Source of the DNA: Anatilimnocola aggregata
GTDB lineage: Bacteria; Planctomycetota; Planctomycetia; Pirellulales; Pirellulaceae
Length of the DNA: 64,000 bases
NCBI RefSeq assembly: GCF_007747655.1
Contig: NZ_CP036274.1
Location: 310,001-374,000, forward strand
Direction of reading: 5' to 3'
Of the stretch, positions 54,800-63,205 are shown piece after piece (position 1 is the first letter of the stretch; every line of letters starts with the position of its first letter). The notes beneath the pieces are model-generated. The model made no database searches and was not told where the DNA came from. It saw only the letters and a program-made list of their open reading frames with translations. Made by a program: the position numbers and the translations under genes.

Positions 54800-55900
54800 T
54801 TAGTTCGTAAAGGTCTTGATTTTGACAACGCCGCGAAGCGTATTGCCCCCTTCTTGAATCAGGCGGGCCTTTTCGCGGCCGCCATCAATCAAGCCGAGCT
54901 TACGGACTCGGGTGTTGCCGATGGTGATGCGATCGACGCCGCCCCCCGATTCGATGTACATCCGTTCGAAGATCGAATCGCGAACCGCAATCGTATCGAC
55001 GGCGTTACCGGTGCTGATTCGCAGCGTACCAGCTTGGACGTTGTCGATGAGGATGTCATTGGCACTTCCACCCGTCTTTTGCAACTTGAGTTCGCCCCCC
55101 ACCACAGTATCGACCAGGTCGAAGTTCAGGTTGGCTCCCAAGTCTTGGACGAACATTCCGCCCCGAGCACGAAGGTTTGCTCCGTTGAACGTGTCGGCTC
55201 CGCCGCCGAGCAGAACCGTTGTCTTCTTGCCAACCGTCACCGGGAAGGCAGTGAGCTCACCGCCGCTGGGTGTGAAGGTCGTCGGGAAGCGAACGGTGTC
55301 GTTGCCGTCCGTGGCCGTGTTCAAAGGATTGTTGACGTCGGCATGAATGGTGAGATCGCGGGCGATCGAAGCATTCGTAATATCGAGCGTGTCGTTACCC
55401 GAACCGAGCTTAATGGCCATTGTGGTGCCAACTTCGAATTCGTTGGCGATGGGGGCTGCCCCACCCGCTGCGTTGCCATTGCGTCCGATGGTCACCGTGT
55501 CGTTGCCATTCCCCATTTGAATGTCGACAAAGCCATCGACGACAAACGAAGTGGAAGTGGCAGCGCCGAACACCAAGAGGTCGTTGCCGTTATTCGCAAT
55601 GACGCGAATTCCCTTGGTAACGTTGTTGAAGATCTGCGCGTTCGCCGGCACCGAAGTATCCAGGCCGTTGATCGTCGTGGCAGTGCTGCCGGTCGGGGTC
55701 GTCCCGATCACCGAATAGGCATCGGTGGTTTGGTTGTAGTCGATGGTGATGCCGTTGTCCGCGGTATCGCCGGTGACCACGAGGACGCCGTTGGTAACCA
55801 CGGCGGTCACGTTACCGGCCATGAGCGAACGATCTTCTAACTTCTCCATCGCCAGACGTTGGAAACCACGACCGCTAGGATGCTTGCGCGCTTGACGCAT
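54800..55900 (-). CDS. Planctomycetal secreted protein with Gly-Asn-Asp repeats
   Basis: A 366-residue protein. The N-terminal 30 residues are basic and carry MEKLEDRSLMAGN, the planctomycetal LEDR pattern that is believed to mark export. The rest is beta-rich with repeated G-N-G-N-D-T motifs (IANNGNDLLVFG, QMGNGNDTVTIG, KLGSGNDTLDI), similar to RTX/haemolysin-type calcium loops and parallel beta-helix turns. It is likely a surface or matrix protein. There is no catalytic motif. It ends convergently with the dehydratase gene 18 bases away. Confidence 0.8.
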   Translation of the reverse strand: MRQARKHPSGRGFQRLAMEKLEDRSLMAGNVTAVVTNGVLVVTGDTADNGITIDYNQTTDAYSVIGTTPTGSTATTINGLDTSVPANAQIFNNVTKGIRVIANNGNDLLVFGAATSTSFVVDGFVDIQMGNGNDTVTIGRNGNAAGGAAPIANEFEVGTTMAIKLGSGNDTLDITNASIARDLTIHADVNNPLNTATDGNDTVRFPTTFTPSGGELTAFPVTVGKKTTVLLGGGADTFNGANLRARGGMFVQDLGANLNFDLVDTVVGGELKLQKTGGSANDILIDNVQAGTLRISTGNAVDTIAVRDSIFERMYIESGGGVDRITIGNTRVRKLGLIDGGREKARLIQEGGNTLRGVVKIKTFTN

Positions 55901-56217
55901 ACAGACCTTTCTGTTGACCGCTCGGGACCATTGATGACTGCCCTACCAACCGCAAAAGGCAAGCTGGCGAGAATCTATCAATTGCAACGACACAGTTCCT
56001 TATAGATAGACTTTGCATCGGCAGCAACGAAACGGAATCTTCGGCCCGAGCGTGGGTTTGGGAGGTTTTTTCCGATTTTGCCGGCCAGCCCGTCGAACTG
56101 ACTTGCTAGCAAGCACTTAGCTGATGCAACAGAACCGCGTGTGCCTGAGTGGTAATACGCGGCAACCAGGCAGAGTGTTCGGGCGGAATACTTGTGCACC
56201 AATTCAGGTACAGCCGC
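55901..56217. other. Intergenic region
   Basis: These 317 bases between two minus-strand genes must hold the promoter of the Gly-Asn-Asp repeat gene. A short GGGAGGTTTTTTCCG stretch near 56070 resembles the dispersed repeat noted at 7655. No gene was recognised. Confidence 0.4.
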
Positions 56218-56949
56218 TTATTGGTACGAACGATAGTACTGCGACCGGTCGTTGCGGTCGTAAGTCGGATAGTAGCCATCGAGCCAAGGCTGGGCATAGT
56301 TTTTCTGCTGCCCACCCCAAGCTCCGGGGCCATTCCATCCACCACCACCATTCCAACCGCCTCCGTTCCAGCCACCGGGCCCCATATTGCCGGGCCCCAT
56401 ATTGCCGGGGCCCATATTTCCCGGTCCCATGTTGCCGGGACCGTTGGGGCCATTAGGCCCGTTTGGACCAATGGGCCCATTGGGAGGGAAGCCGCCACCA
56501 CCGTTCCAACCGCCGCCGTTCCAACCGCCACCCCAGCCACCATTGTTGATGACCGTGGTTCCCAGTCCGCCGAACGGAGGGCCCCATTGATCGTAGGGGA
56601 CCGAGAACGGACGAAACGGGAATCGCCATTCTTCGTACGGCCGCACAGCCCGGCCGTATTCTTCGACAATGTGCATATTGTCTGCACTGCCGCCCGCCTG
56701 AATCGTGCTCCGATAGTTTCGATAGCCGCTGCGCATGAAGTCGGCCCGGTGATAATAGTAAAATGGTCCGATCTGCGAGTACTGCGTTACCGGTGCGCCC
56801 GAGAGCGGATCGTTCGTGTAGTACGAAGGGGCAGTCAGCCAATCGGCACCCACGGCGGGCGCTGCACTTGCGATGAGCAACAGGGCCGGCGCAATCAGGG
56901 CCGGCGCAAGTAGAGTCGAGCGGAGCGAAGACGCAAATGATGGACGCAT
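56218..56949 (-). CDS. Secreted Gly/Asn/Pro-rich repeat protein
   Basis: A 243-residue protein with a long signal peptide (MRPSFASSLRSTLLAPALIAPALLLIASAAPAVGA). The first 95 residues of the mature part are rich in Tyr and Arg (FYYYHRADFMRSGYRNY). From about residue 137 the sequence is low-complexity: GWGGGWNGGGW blocks, a collagen-like (GPN)n stretch and four GPGNM repeats, then again GGW blocks and a Tyr-rich end. It is probably an extracytoplasmic structural or matrix protein; no enzyme motif exists. Confidence 0.75.
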   Translation of the reverse strand: MRPSFASSLRSTLLAPALIAPALLLIASAAPAVGADWLTAPSYYTNDPLSGAPVTQYSQIGPFYYYHRADFMRSGYRNYRSTIQAGGSADNMHIVEEYGRAVRPYEEWRFPFRPFSVPYDQWGPPFGGLGTTVINNGGWGGGWNGGGWNGGGGFPPNGPIGPNGPNGPNGPGNMGPGNMGPGNMGPGNMGPGGWNGGGWNGGGGWNGPGAWGGQQKNYAQPWLDGYYPTYDRNDRSQYYRSYQ

Positions 56950-57123
56950 GGCAGCACACCCAGAACAGGCGATGAGAAGAGCTACCTTCCAGCCTAATTG
57001 GGTCGCGACCGATTTCTAGCGAGTGTACTATCAGGCCGCTGAACTGCCGGCGAATCGGGAGAGAATGTGCCGATAACGACGAATCGCCCGGGCGCGTTGG
57101 CGCAGTTGTATCGATCGCGCGAG

Positions 57124-57807
57124 CTATGCCGGCGCAGGTATTGCCGGAGTCGCTTCTTTTGAGAACTCCGACCGATAGACGGGCAACTCATGCAGACGCA
57201 TGCGGCGCTCGAAGTGCGTGCGATAGTCGAGGTTGTGTTCGGCTGGCGATTCAGGCACTGCGAGTGGCCCGAGGAGTTTGCCGGCGGGATGCGGCGGCAA
57301 CTGTGCAATCAGTTCCAGCGACGTTTGAAAATACTCTTCGACATCGGTCCAAAAGTGGAGCTTGCCGCCGGGAATCAGCGTCCGAATCACGTCGTGCAAG
57401 AATGCTTCGTTCATCACGCGCCGGCGACGATGTTTCTTCTTCCACCACGGATCGGGAAAGTAAACGTGCACCGCGTGCAACGAACTGTCGGTGACCCACT
57501 CGCGAAAGAAGGCGAGCGCGTCGCCTTGCGCCATCAGCGCGTTGGTGCGGCCCGCGCGCGCTAGGCGTGACGCTGCGAAGCGGGCATATTTCATCGCCAC
57601 TTCGACGCCAAAAAAATCGTGTTCGGGCCGCTCGCCCGAAGCGCTCAGCAGGAATAGTCCCTTGCCACTACCGACTTCGACTTCGACCGGTGAGGAATGG
57701 CCAAAGAGTGTTGCGGGCGCGAACGGCTTGGGAAGTTCGCTCGCCGTGAGGAGGTGCCGGCTGAGATCCAGCTGCGGATCGATTTTGGGAAGAGCACGTC
57801 GGCCCAC
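57124..57807 (-). CDS. trmB: tRNA (guanine-N7-)-methyltransferase
   Basis: A 227-residue SAM-dependent methyltransferase that modifies G46 of tRNAs. The SAM site is VEVEVGSGKGLFLLSASGERPEHDFFGVEV and the signature DPWWKKKHRRRRVMNEAFL (positions about 116-134) matches the TrmB substrate-binding block. The C-terminal region (EFERRMRLHELPVYRSEF) contains the conserved tRNA-binding Arg/Tyr. Length and motifs are typical. It lies 13 bases after the dehydratase gene on the same strand. Confidence 0.93.
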   Translation of the reverse strand: MGRRALPKIDPQLDLSRHLLTASELPKPFAPATLFGHSSPVEVEVGSGKGLFLLSASGERPEHDFFGVEVAMKYARFAASRLARAGRTNALMAQGDALAFFREWVTDSSLHAVHVYFPDPWWKKKHRRRRVMNEAFLHDVIRTLIPGGKLHFWTDVEEYFQTSLELIAQLPPHPAGKLLGPLAVPESPAEHNLDYRTHFERRMRLHELPVYRSEFSKEATPAIPAPA

Positions 57808-57820
57808 GGAGCTACCCTAC

Positions 57821-58351
57821 TTAGGCTTTAGCGCCGCGTGTTTTCTGATACTCTTGCAAGGCCGAGACCGGAATCGGCACGCCTTTGAGCGTTCCCTCGA
57901 TGCACAGTCGATCGTTCACCGCGCCCTGAAAGGTGCAGACAATCATCCGGCCGCGACGAACTTTTTCCAGCTTGCACATGACGAGGAAGCGATCGCCGGG
58001 AAACACCGGATCGCGAAATCGCACTTCTTCTAGGCCGCCGAAGCCGACGATTTCACTGCCGAGCAGGTCGTACTTTTGCGTTACGAAGCTGCACAGCTGG
58101 GCGATCGATTCGAGCATGACCACGCCGGGCATGATGGCCAAAGCGGGGAAGTGGCCGCGGACCCAGAAATCGTCGACCGACGTGTCTTTGTAGCCAACGC
58201 TCAGATAGCTCGTCTCATCGACGTGGACAACGGCCGTCAACTGCTCCATTTCGAAGCGTTGCGGGTTGAATTTACGAATTTCCTCCAGCGTCGCCATGGG
58301 GCGGCTGAAATCGATCGTCGACAAGTCAACCAAAAAGTCTTGCTGGGCCAC
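57821..58351 (-). CDS. 3-hydroxyacyl-ACP dehydratase FabZ-like
   Basis: A 176-residue hot-dog-fold protein. The GTG start at 58351 is chosen because GGGATGATGCT lies upstream and homology-like sequence begins there; a longer reading exists. The active site is GHFPALAIMPGVVMLESIAQ, with the catalytic His in GHFP and Glu in LESIAQ, as in FabZ/FabA. The FabZ pattern VGFGGLEEVRFRDPVFPGDRF follows. It probably dehydrates hydroxyacyl-ACP in fatty acid or polyketide synthesis. It sits between trmB and a small basic protein, and no other fab gene is near, so it may be a planctomycete paralogue rather than the main FabZ. Confidence 0.85.
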   Translation of the reverse strand: MAQQDFLVDLSTIDFSRPMATLEEIRKFNPQRFEMEQLTAVVHVDETSYLSVGYKDTSVDDFWVRGHFPALAIMPGVVMLESIAQLCSFVTQKYDLLGSEIVGFGGLEEVRFRDPVFPGDRFLVMCKLEKVRRGRMIVCTFQGAVNDRLCIEGTLKGVPIPVSALQEYQKTRGAKA

Positions 58352-58459
58352 AGCATCATCCCTTCCCGGACGCGGACAAACCACAGACCTGCTCAGTAAA
58401 CGGTCGTGAAGCAAATCGGCTGGCTGGTTGGCGGGGTTGGCGAAAAACCAATGGAAGTC

Positions 58460-58558
58460 TTAGGTACGGACCAATTTGCGTTTGGCACGCTTGGCCTTGC
58501 CGTTGGCCGGGCGCTTGCCATGATTGGCTTTCTTTGTGGCACGATGGGGCTTCGCCAT
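58460..58558 (-). CDS. Very small basic protein (32 residues)
   Basis: The sequence begins MAKPHRATKKANHGKRPANG and continues KAKRAKRKLVRT, with 14 Lys/Arg of 32 residues. AGGTGA lies 6 bases before the ATG, and the stop is TAA. It resembles tiny ribosome-associated proteins (bTHX-like size and charge) or a nucleoid peptide but shows no motif specific for either. The good ribosome site and position just upstream of the FabZ-like gene support it as a real gene. Confidence 0.65.
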   Translation of the reverse strand: MAKPHRATKKANHGKRPANGKAKRAKRKLVRT

Positions 58559-59014
58559 GAAATCACCTGAAAAATCGACGCAACTCCGCCGCCTCAGCCG
58601 GGTTACCAACCGTGGGTAACTCGATTCCGCGCGAGCTGGCGGCGTCTGCGATGCAAATTTGAATCCATCAAGCTACCACGGCTAGACCCCGGGCGAAAGA
58701 CCAAACCCAAAGCGGGAGAGTCGCCGTTTCCTTGGCTCGTGGCGACGGCCAAGAGTTTCCGGAAAGCGAACTCGACTCCAGAAGTTGCCAATCTGCTGTA
58801 ACGGATAAAATCTCCAGCACTTAGGACTTCCGAGGTCGACGTAACTCCTTACCGTAATAAGGAAACTGCGAGTTTCGATTTCCAATTGCCGTCGACTCTT
58901 ATCATGAATGTGAAGACTTCGATCAAGTTCAGTGCTTGAGTTCGCAATGCCAGCAGGATAGTTTCACGCTGCCAAGTGCTGGCTACCTCTCGCCATTGCC
59001 CAGGAGCATCTTCG
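58559..59014. other. Divergent intergenic region
   Basis: These 456 bases lie between the small basic protein gene and the DUF1080 gene. No RNA gene, repeat or convincing promoter was recognised apart from the AGGAG ribosome site of the downstream gene. Confidence 0.4.
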
Positions 59015-60061
59015 ATGTTCAATTCGCTGGCCCTCGTTCTGCTCACCCTTGCCGGTGGTGAGGAAGGCTTCACGGAGCCGCTGGCCGATGAGAAATCCCC
59101 GGCCGAGTATGGCTATGGTCTGAGCAAAGAGGAGGCGCTTACCGGTTGGATTGCCCTGTTCGACGGAAAGACGACGTTTGGTTGGCAAGACGCCAAACTA
59201 GAGATGAACCAGAACAAGGCCGGCTCGTCGCGCGTGCTAACCGCGGGAACCACGACGAGCCCGTTTCACTGTTATGAACTGCGCCTGAATGTCGTGACGG
59301 CTGGAACATTGCAGGCGGGGACTGCTTTCTCGCTTCCTCTCAAGCCTGGGTGGCAACGCGTCAAGTGTGCTCATCGATTGGGACAACTGCAATTGAAAGA
59401 CGGTCTGGCGGTCGGTGAGTTCTCGCTGCGGCCCACTCAGGCAGTTCCCCTCTTCAACGGCAAAGACTTGAGTGGCTGGCGGGTGCTCGCCTACCCCAAA
59501 TCTCGCCCCGACAAGACGGTGAGTTGGAAAGTTCAAGACGGGCACATTCACGCTCTCGGTGGTCCCGGCGCGCTGGAGTATCATGGTGCGGCAAAGGCCA
59601 ACGGCGACGTTGGCACTGCTCCGCCGCTGCTGCAAGATTTTCTGTTGCAGGCCGATGTACGGACAGCGGAAGCCCACACCAACGGTGGCATCTTTCTGCG
59701 CAATCCGCCCGGCACAGTGATGATGGGCTACGAGACTCAGTTGCACAATCGCGTTTACGATACGCGCAACGGCCAAGGGGGCTGCTGCACGGGTTCGGTC
59801 GACGATCGCCAGCATGCGCGCAAATTGGTCTGCCGCGATTGTGAACTCTTTCGTTTGACGACGGTCATTGCTGGCCCGCACATTTCCATCTGGGTGAATG
59901 GCCATCAAACCTGCGACTGGACCGATATGCGCGAGCCGAACGAGAACCCGCGCCGCGGGCTGCGACTTGCCGGCGGCACACTGCAACTGCAAGCCCATGA
60001 TCCGGAAACGAATCTGGAGTTTCATCAACTCCTGCTCGATCGCTACGAGACGCCGAAGTGA
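59015..60061 (+). CDS. DUF1080 (3-keto-disaccharide hydrolase-like) protein
   Basis: A 348-residue protein. The start at 59015 has AGGAG 9 bases upstream and begins with a short hydrophobic stretch (MFNSLALVLLTLAGG) that may be a signal. Two DUF1080-like starts are visible: GWIALFDGKTTFGWQ at about residue 42 and PLFNGKDLSGWRVLAYPKS at about 145, the second followed by the conserved SWKVQDGHIHALGGPGALEY, DFLLQADVRTAEAHTNGGIFLR and the tail HISIWVNGHQTCDWTD. The fold is a concanavalin-like beta-sandwich. The first half is degenerate. Likely exported; the substrate is a keto-sugar or polysaccharide. Confidence 0.85.
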   Translation: MFNSLALVLLTLAGGEEGFTEPLADEKSPAEYGYGLSKEEALTGWIALFDGKTTFGWQDAKLEMNQNKAGSSRVLTAGTTTSPFHCYELRLNVVTAGTLQAGTAFSLPLKPGWQRVKCAHRLGQLQLKDGLAVGEFSLRPTQAVPLFNGKDLSGWRVLAYPKSRPDKTVSWKVQDGHIHALGGPGALEYHGAAKANGDVGTAPPLLQDFLLQADVRTAEAHTNGGIFLRNPPGTVMMGYETQLHNRVYDTRNGQGGCCTGSVDDRQHARKLVCRDCELFRLTTVIAGPHISIWVNGHQTCDWTDMREPNENPRRGLRLAGGTLQLQAHDPETNLEFHQLLLDRYETPK

Positions 60062-60823
60062 CTACTTCAACTGCGAGCCGAGCAGATCGTAGCCAATGAG
60101 AAAGATCACGGCATCGGCGCACGCATGGGCCAGCCACGGGGCATAGATTGATCGGCTCCGCACATAAAGCCAGCCGAAGATCGCGCCGCCGCTGCCAACG
60201 CAGAGCGACAGGATATATGTCCATGGCGAATCCCAGCGAAAATAGCCCGCGAGCACTAGCACGTGATGGGCCATGAAGGCCACGCTGGAAATTGCGATCG
60301 CCCGCCAGGTCGCTGCGGATATCGTCGCGCTGCTCGTGGCATCAGAAAGTTCTTCGCGCGGTCGCAGTTCATTCAGCACGAACCAGCGCCAGTAGTATTC
60401 TTCGAGCCACGAATGAACCAGCGAGTAGCCAATCGCTAGCGCCACAAATCCCGCGCGCCAGTCCAGCCCAAAGCCCCTCAGCTTGGCCAACATCTCTTGC
60501 ACGGGCGCAGTGAAGACACCGCTCGACTTGAGCCAGAAGTAATAGACTGCCAGCCCGGCGATCAGTTGTGCGATTCCAATTAGCAGCGCTAAACCTAGCC
60601 CGCGCGTTGGGAGCTGCGGCAACGCTAGTGGACGTCGTTGGATACAAAACACCCAGACTGCGGGAAAGGCGAATTGAATCACTTTGCCAATGCCGAACGC
60701 CGCTTGCTGCCACGTGCTGGGTGAATCTTTGAGCAACGTGAAATAGACCCACGTGAGTAACGTGGGGTAAGTCATCGCGAATAAAACGGCGATGAGATTC
60801 GCGCGGTGAGGCAGTGCAGGCAT
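60062..60823 (-). CDS. CPBP-family intramembrane metalloprotease
   Basis: A 253-residue protein with about six hydrophobic segments. The catalytic motif is SWLEEYYWRWFVLNEL (E-E-x3-R), and VAFMAHHVLVLAGYF supplies the conserved histidine; these form the CPBP/Rce1 intramembrane active site. The start at 60823 is tentative, since a GTG at 60874 is also in frame. It stops one base after the convergent DUF1080 gene. The substrate is unknown. Confidence 0.85.
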   Translation of the reverse strand: MPALPHRANLIAVLFAMTYPTLLTWVYFTLLKDSPSTWQQAAFGIGKVIQFAFPAVWVFCIQRRPLALPQLPTRGLGLALLIGIAQLIAGLAVYYFWLKSSGVFTAPVQEMLAKLRGFGLDWRAGFVALAIGYSLVHSWLEEYYWRWFVLNELRPREELSDATSSATISAATWRAIAISSVAFMAHHVLVLAGYFRWDSPWTYILSLCVGSGGAIFGWLYVRSRSIYAPWLAHACADAVIFLIGYDLLGSQLK

Positions 60824-60905
60824 CGCTTGATTATGCCAGCTGGGCTCCTGCAATGCTTGCCCCAAGGGCCGCACTGCGATAGGCTCAGCGCGGCAAAAAG
60901 ATATC

Positions 60906-60972
60906 GTGGCATAGGCTTCCAGCCTGTGAACTCGGCAGCAGGAGATTGGTGACAGGCAGGATGCCTATCCCA
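60906..60972. repeat. Dispersed palindromic repeat, copy 3 of 3
   Basis: GTGGCATAGGCTTCCAGCCT and AGGCAGGATGCCTATCCCAC frame a 27-base centre. It lies between the CPBP protease and the amidohydrolase gene and matches the copies near 23360 and 40020. Confidence 0.8.
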
Positions 60973-60989
60973 CTTTGAGGACTTCGCTT

Positions 60990-61925
60990 ATGAATCGCCG
61001 TCATTTCCTCTCAGCCACCGCGGCCGCCCTCGTTGCCGCCAGTCACTATCACCTCCAGGCGGAAGACAAAAAATTCCCCACGGGCGACTACGTCGACATG
61101 CACACGCACTTGGGGCAAACGTGGAACACCACGCAGCCGTTAAGCGCGGAAGAATTGCTCCGCTGGATGGACGCTCATAAGATCGCGCAAGCCGTGGTGC
61201 TGCCGCTCGTGTCGCCCGAGTCTTCGAGCTATTTGCTGACGAGTGATTTCGTGCTGCAACAGACCAGCCCGTTTCGCGACCGGCTGATTCCCTTCTGCTG
61301 CGTCGATCCTCGCACCAGTTACAACGGCGGCGCGAAGGGCTTACTCACCATGCTCGAAAAATATCGCGAGGCGGGTGCCAAGGGTTTTGGCGAGCACAAG
61401 CCCGGTGTGGCCATCGACGACCCCCGCAACATGGCGTTGTATGCTGCCTGCCACGAACTGAAATGGCCGCTCTTGTTTCATCTCGACAATCAACGCAATC
61501 TCGATAAGCCCGGGCTTCCCGGACTGGCCAAAGCGCTCGAAGCACATCCCGACTGCAAGTTCATCGGTCATGGGCCGGGTTGGTGGGCGTCGATTAGCGG
61601 CGATACTTCGCAGGTCGATCTCGGCGGTTATCCCAAGGGAAAAGTCGCCCCTGGTGGTGCGATGGACGCGCTCATGGAAAAATATCCGAACCTGTTTGCC
61701 GATCTGTCCGCCGGCAGTGGTGCCGGGGCCATTAGTCGCGACCTGGAATTTGGCGAACAATTTTTAATTCGTCGACAAGACCGCGTGATGTTCGGCACCG
61801 ACTTTCTAGCACCAGCCCAAGCGGTCCCGCAGTTCGATCTGTTCGAACAAAAGCTGCAGCTGCCGGCCGAAGTGGCGCAGAAGATTTATCGCGGTAATGC
61901 CCGCCGGATTCTGGGACTCTCGTAA
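60990..61925 (+). CDS. Tat-exported amidohydrolase-family protein
   Basis: A 311-residue protein of the amidohydrolase-2 (TIM-barrel) group. The start at 60990, with GAGGA upstream, gives a twin-arginine signal (MNRRHFLSATAAALVAASHY). The first metal site is YVDMHTHLGQTWN (HxH) and later ligands are plausible in LFHLDNQRN, IGHGPGW and FGTDFLAP (the terminal Asp). Its 3' end TAATG overlaps the next gene's start by one base, so the two are probably translated together. The substrate is unknown. Confidence 0.85.
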   Translation: MNRRHFLSATAAALVAASHYHLQAEDKKFPTGDYVDMHTHLGQTWNTTQPLSAEELLRWMDAHKIAQAVVLPLVSPESSSYLLTSDFVLQQTSPFRDRLIPFCCVDPRTSYNGGAKGLLTMLEKYREAGAKGFGEHKPGVAIDDPRNMALYAACHELKWPLLFHLDNQRNLDKPGLPGLAKALEAHPDCKFIGHGPGWWASISGDTSQVDLGGYPKGKVAPGGAMDALMEKYPNLFADLSAGSGAGAISRDLEFGEQFLIRRQDRVMFGTDFLAPAQAVPQFDLFEQKLQLPAEVAQKIYRGNARRILGLS

Positions 61926-63115
61926 TGGATTTCTGGCCACTGGTGCTCCTCGTCCTTCACTGGGCTGTTCTTGTTCTCGCGATCTTCACGGCAGTCTTTT
62001 CCGTTCTGATGGTCCTGCTGCTGGCCTATAGCGACCGCTGCGTCCGTCGCCTGGCCGAAGTGCCACTCCCAGCTGACTCCGCGCAGCCGCTGCCGCGCAT
62101 TTCGCTCATCGCGGGTGCCAAGGACGAAGAGCGGAACATCGAAGAGGCCGTTCGCTCGCTGGTGGCCATCGATTATCCGAACCTGCAGATCACGCTCGTC
62201 AACGATCGCTCGCGCGATCAGACGGGAGCGATCCTCTCGCGCCTGGCCGCCGAGTATCCGCAGCTGAACGTCGTGCACGTGACGGAACTGCCCGCCGGTT
62301 GGCTCGGCAAGAATCATGCGCTGCAACTCGGGGCCGATCACTCGGACGGCCAGTGGTTACTCTTCACCGATGCCGACATCGTGTTCGAACGAACCGCACT
62401 CCGCCGCGCCATTAGCTACGCCGTCACAAATCAGGTCGACCATCTCGCCGCGACCCCCGACGTCAACATGAACTCCTGGCTGCTGCAGGCGTTCGTGGTT
62501 ACCTTTTCGATCTTCTTCACGATCTTCGTCAAGCCGTGGCTGATTCGTAATCCAAACAGCTCCGCGCACGTCGGCATCGGCGCGTTCAACCTGATTCGCG
62601 CCAGCGTTTATCAACAGATTGGGAGACACGAACCGATCCGCATGCGCCCCGATGACGACATGAAACTCGGCAAAATTGTGAAGCAGAGCGGGCACAAGCA
62701 AGACCTGGTGCATGGGATGGGGATGATCGCCGTCGAGTGGTACAGTTCGCTGAACGAGATCATCGTCGGCCTCGAGAAGAACGCCTTCTCCGGCGTCGAC
62801 TATCGAATCTGGCACACGGTCCTTTCTTCCCTCTTCCTCCTCACCATGCATGTCTGGCCGTTCCTCGCGGTTTGGATTGTTCCCGGTCCAGCGCGGTGGT
62901 TCTATGTGGCCGCGGTGGTCGTTCAATTGTTCATGGTTGCCCGCTTTGCTCGCACGATGAGCATTCCCCTGAGCACCGCTTTCGGTTTCCCGCTCACGGT
63001 GGCGATCTTCACCTACATTCAATGGCGGGCGATGATTCTCACCTTCGTACGCGGCGGCATCCGCTGGCGCGATACGCATTACTCGCTGGCAGAACTGCGC
63101 GCGAATCGAGTGTGA
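61925..63115 (+). CDS. Glycosyltransferase family 2, membrane-anchored
   Basis: A 396-residue GT-A enzyme with an N-terminal helix (VLLVLHWAVLVLAIFTAVF) and about three C-terminal helices. The GT2 nucleotide-sugar motifs are SLIAGAKDEERNIEEAVRSL, LVNDRSRDQTG and LLFTDADIVFE (the DxD-like site). MRPDDDMKLGKIVKQSG and QDLVHGMGMIAVEWY are the acceptor region of the large processive-type GT2 group. Coupled to the amidohydrolase upstream, it could build an envelope glycan or lipid. Confidence 0.9.
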   Translation: MDFWPLVLLVLHWAVLVLAIFTAVFSVLMVLLLAYSDRCVRRLAEVPLPADSAQPLPRISLIAGAKDEERNIEEAVRSLVAIDYPNLQITLVNDRSRDQTGAILSRLAAEYPQLNVVHVTELPAGWLGKNHALQLGADHSDGQWLLFTDADIVFERTALRRAISYAVTNQVDHLAATPDVNMNSWLLQAFVVTFSIFFTIFVKPWLIRNPNSSAHVGIGAFNLIRASVYQQIGRHEPIRMRPDDDMKLGKIVKQSGHKQDLVHGMGMIAVEWYSSLNEIIVGLEKNAFSGVDYRIWHTVLSSLFLLTMHVWPFLAVWIVPGPARWFYVAAVVVQLFMVARFARTMSIPLSTAFGFPLTVAIFTYIQWRAMILTFVRGGIRWRDTHYSLAELRANRV

Positions 63116-63123
63116 GTGGGTGG

Positions 63124-63198
63124 GGGCTAGAGGCTGGGGACTAGAGAAGAGAAAACGTAGGCACGTCTTACTAGCCCCCAGCCCCTAGTTCCTAGCCC
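63124..63198. repeat. Inverted repeat between convergent genes
   Basis: The arm GGGGCTAGAGGCTGGGGACT from about 63124 is complementary to AGCCCCCAGCCCCTAGTTCC near 63175-63195. A related GGGGCTAGGGACTAGGAGCT lies at about 45126. It may end transcription from both sides of the glycosyltransferase/SDR pair. Confidence 0.6.
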
Positions 63199-63205
63199 AT
63201 TCTCA

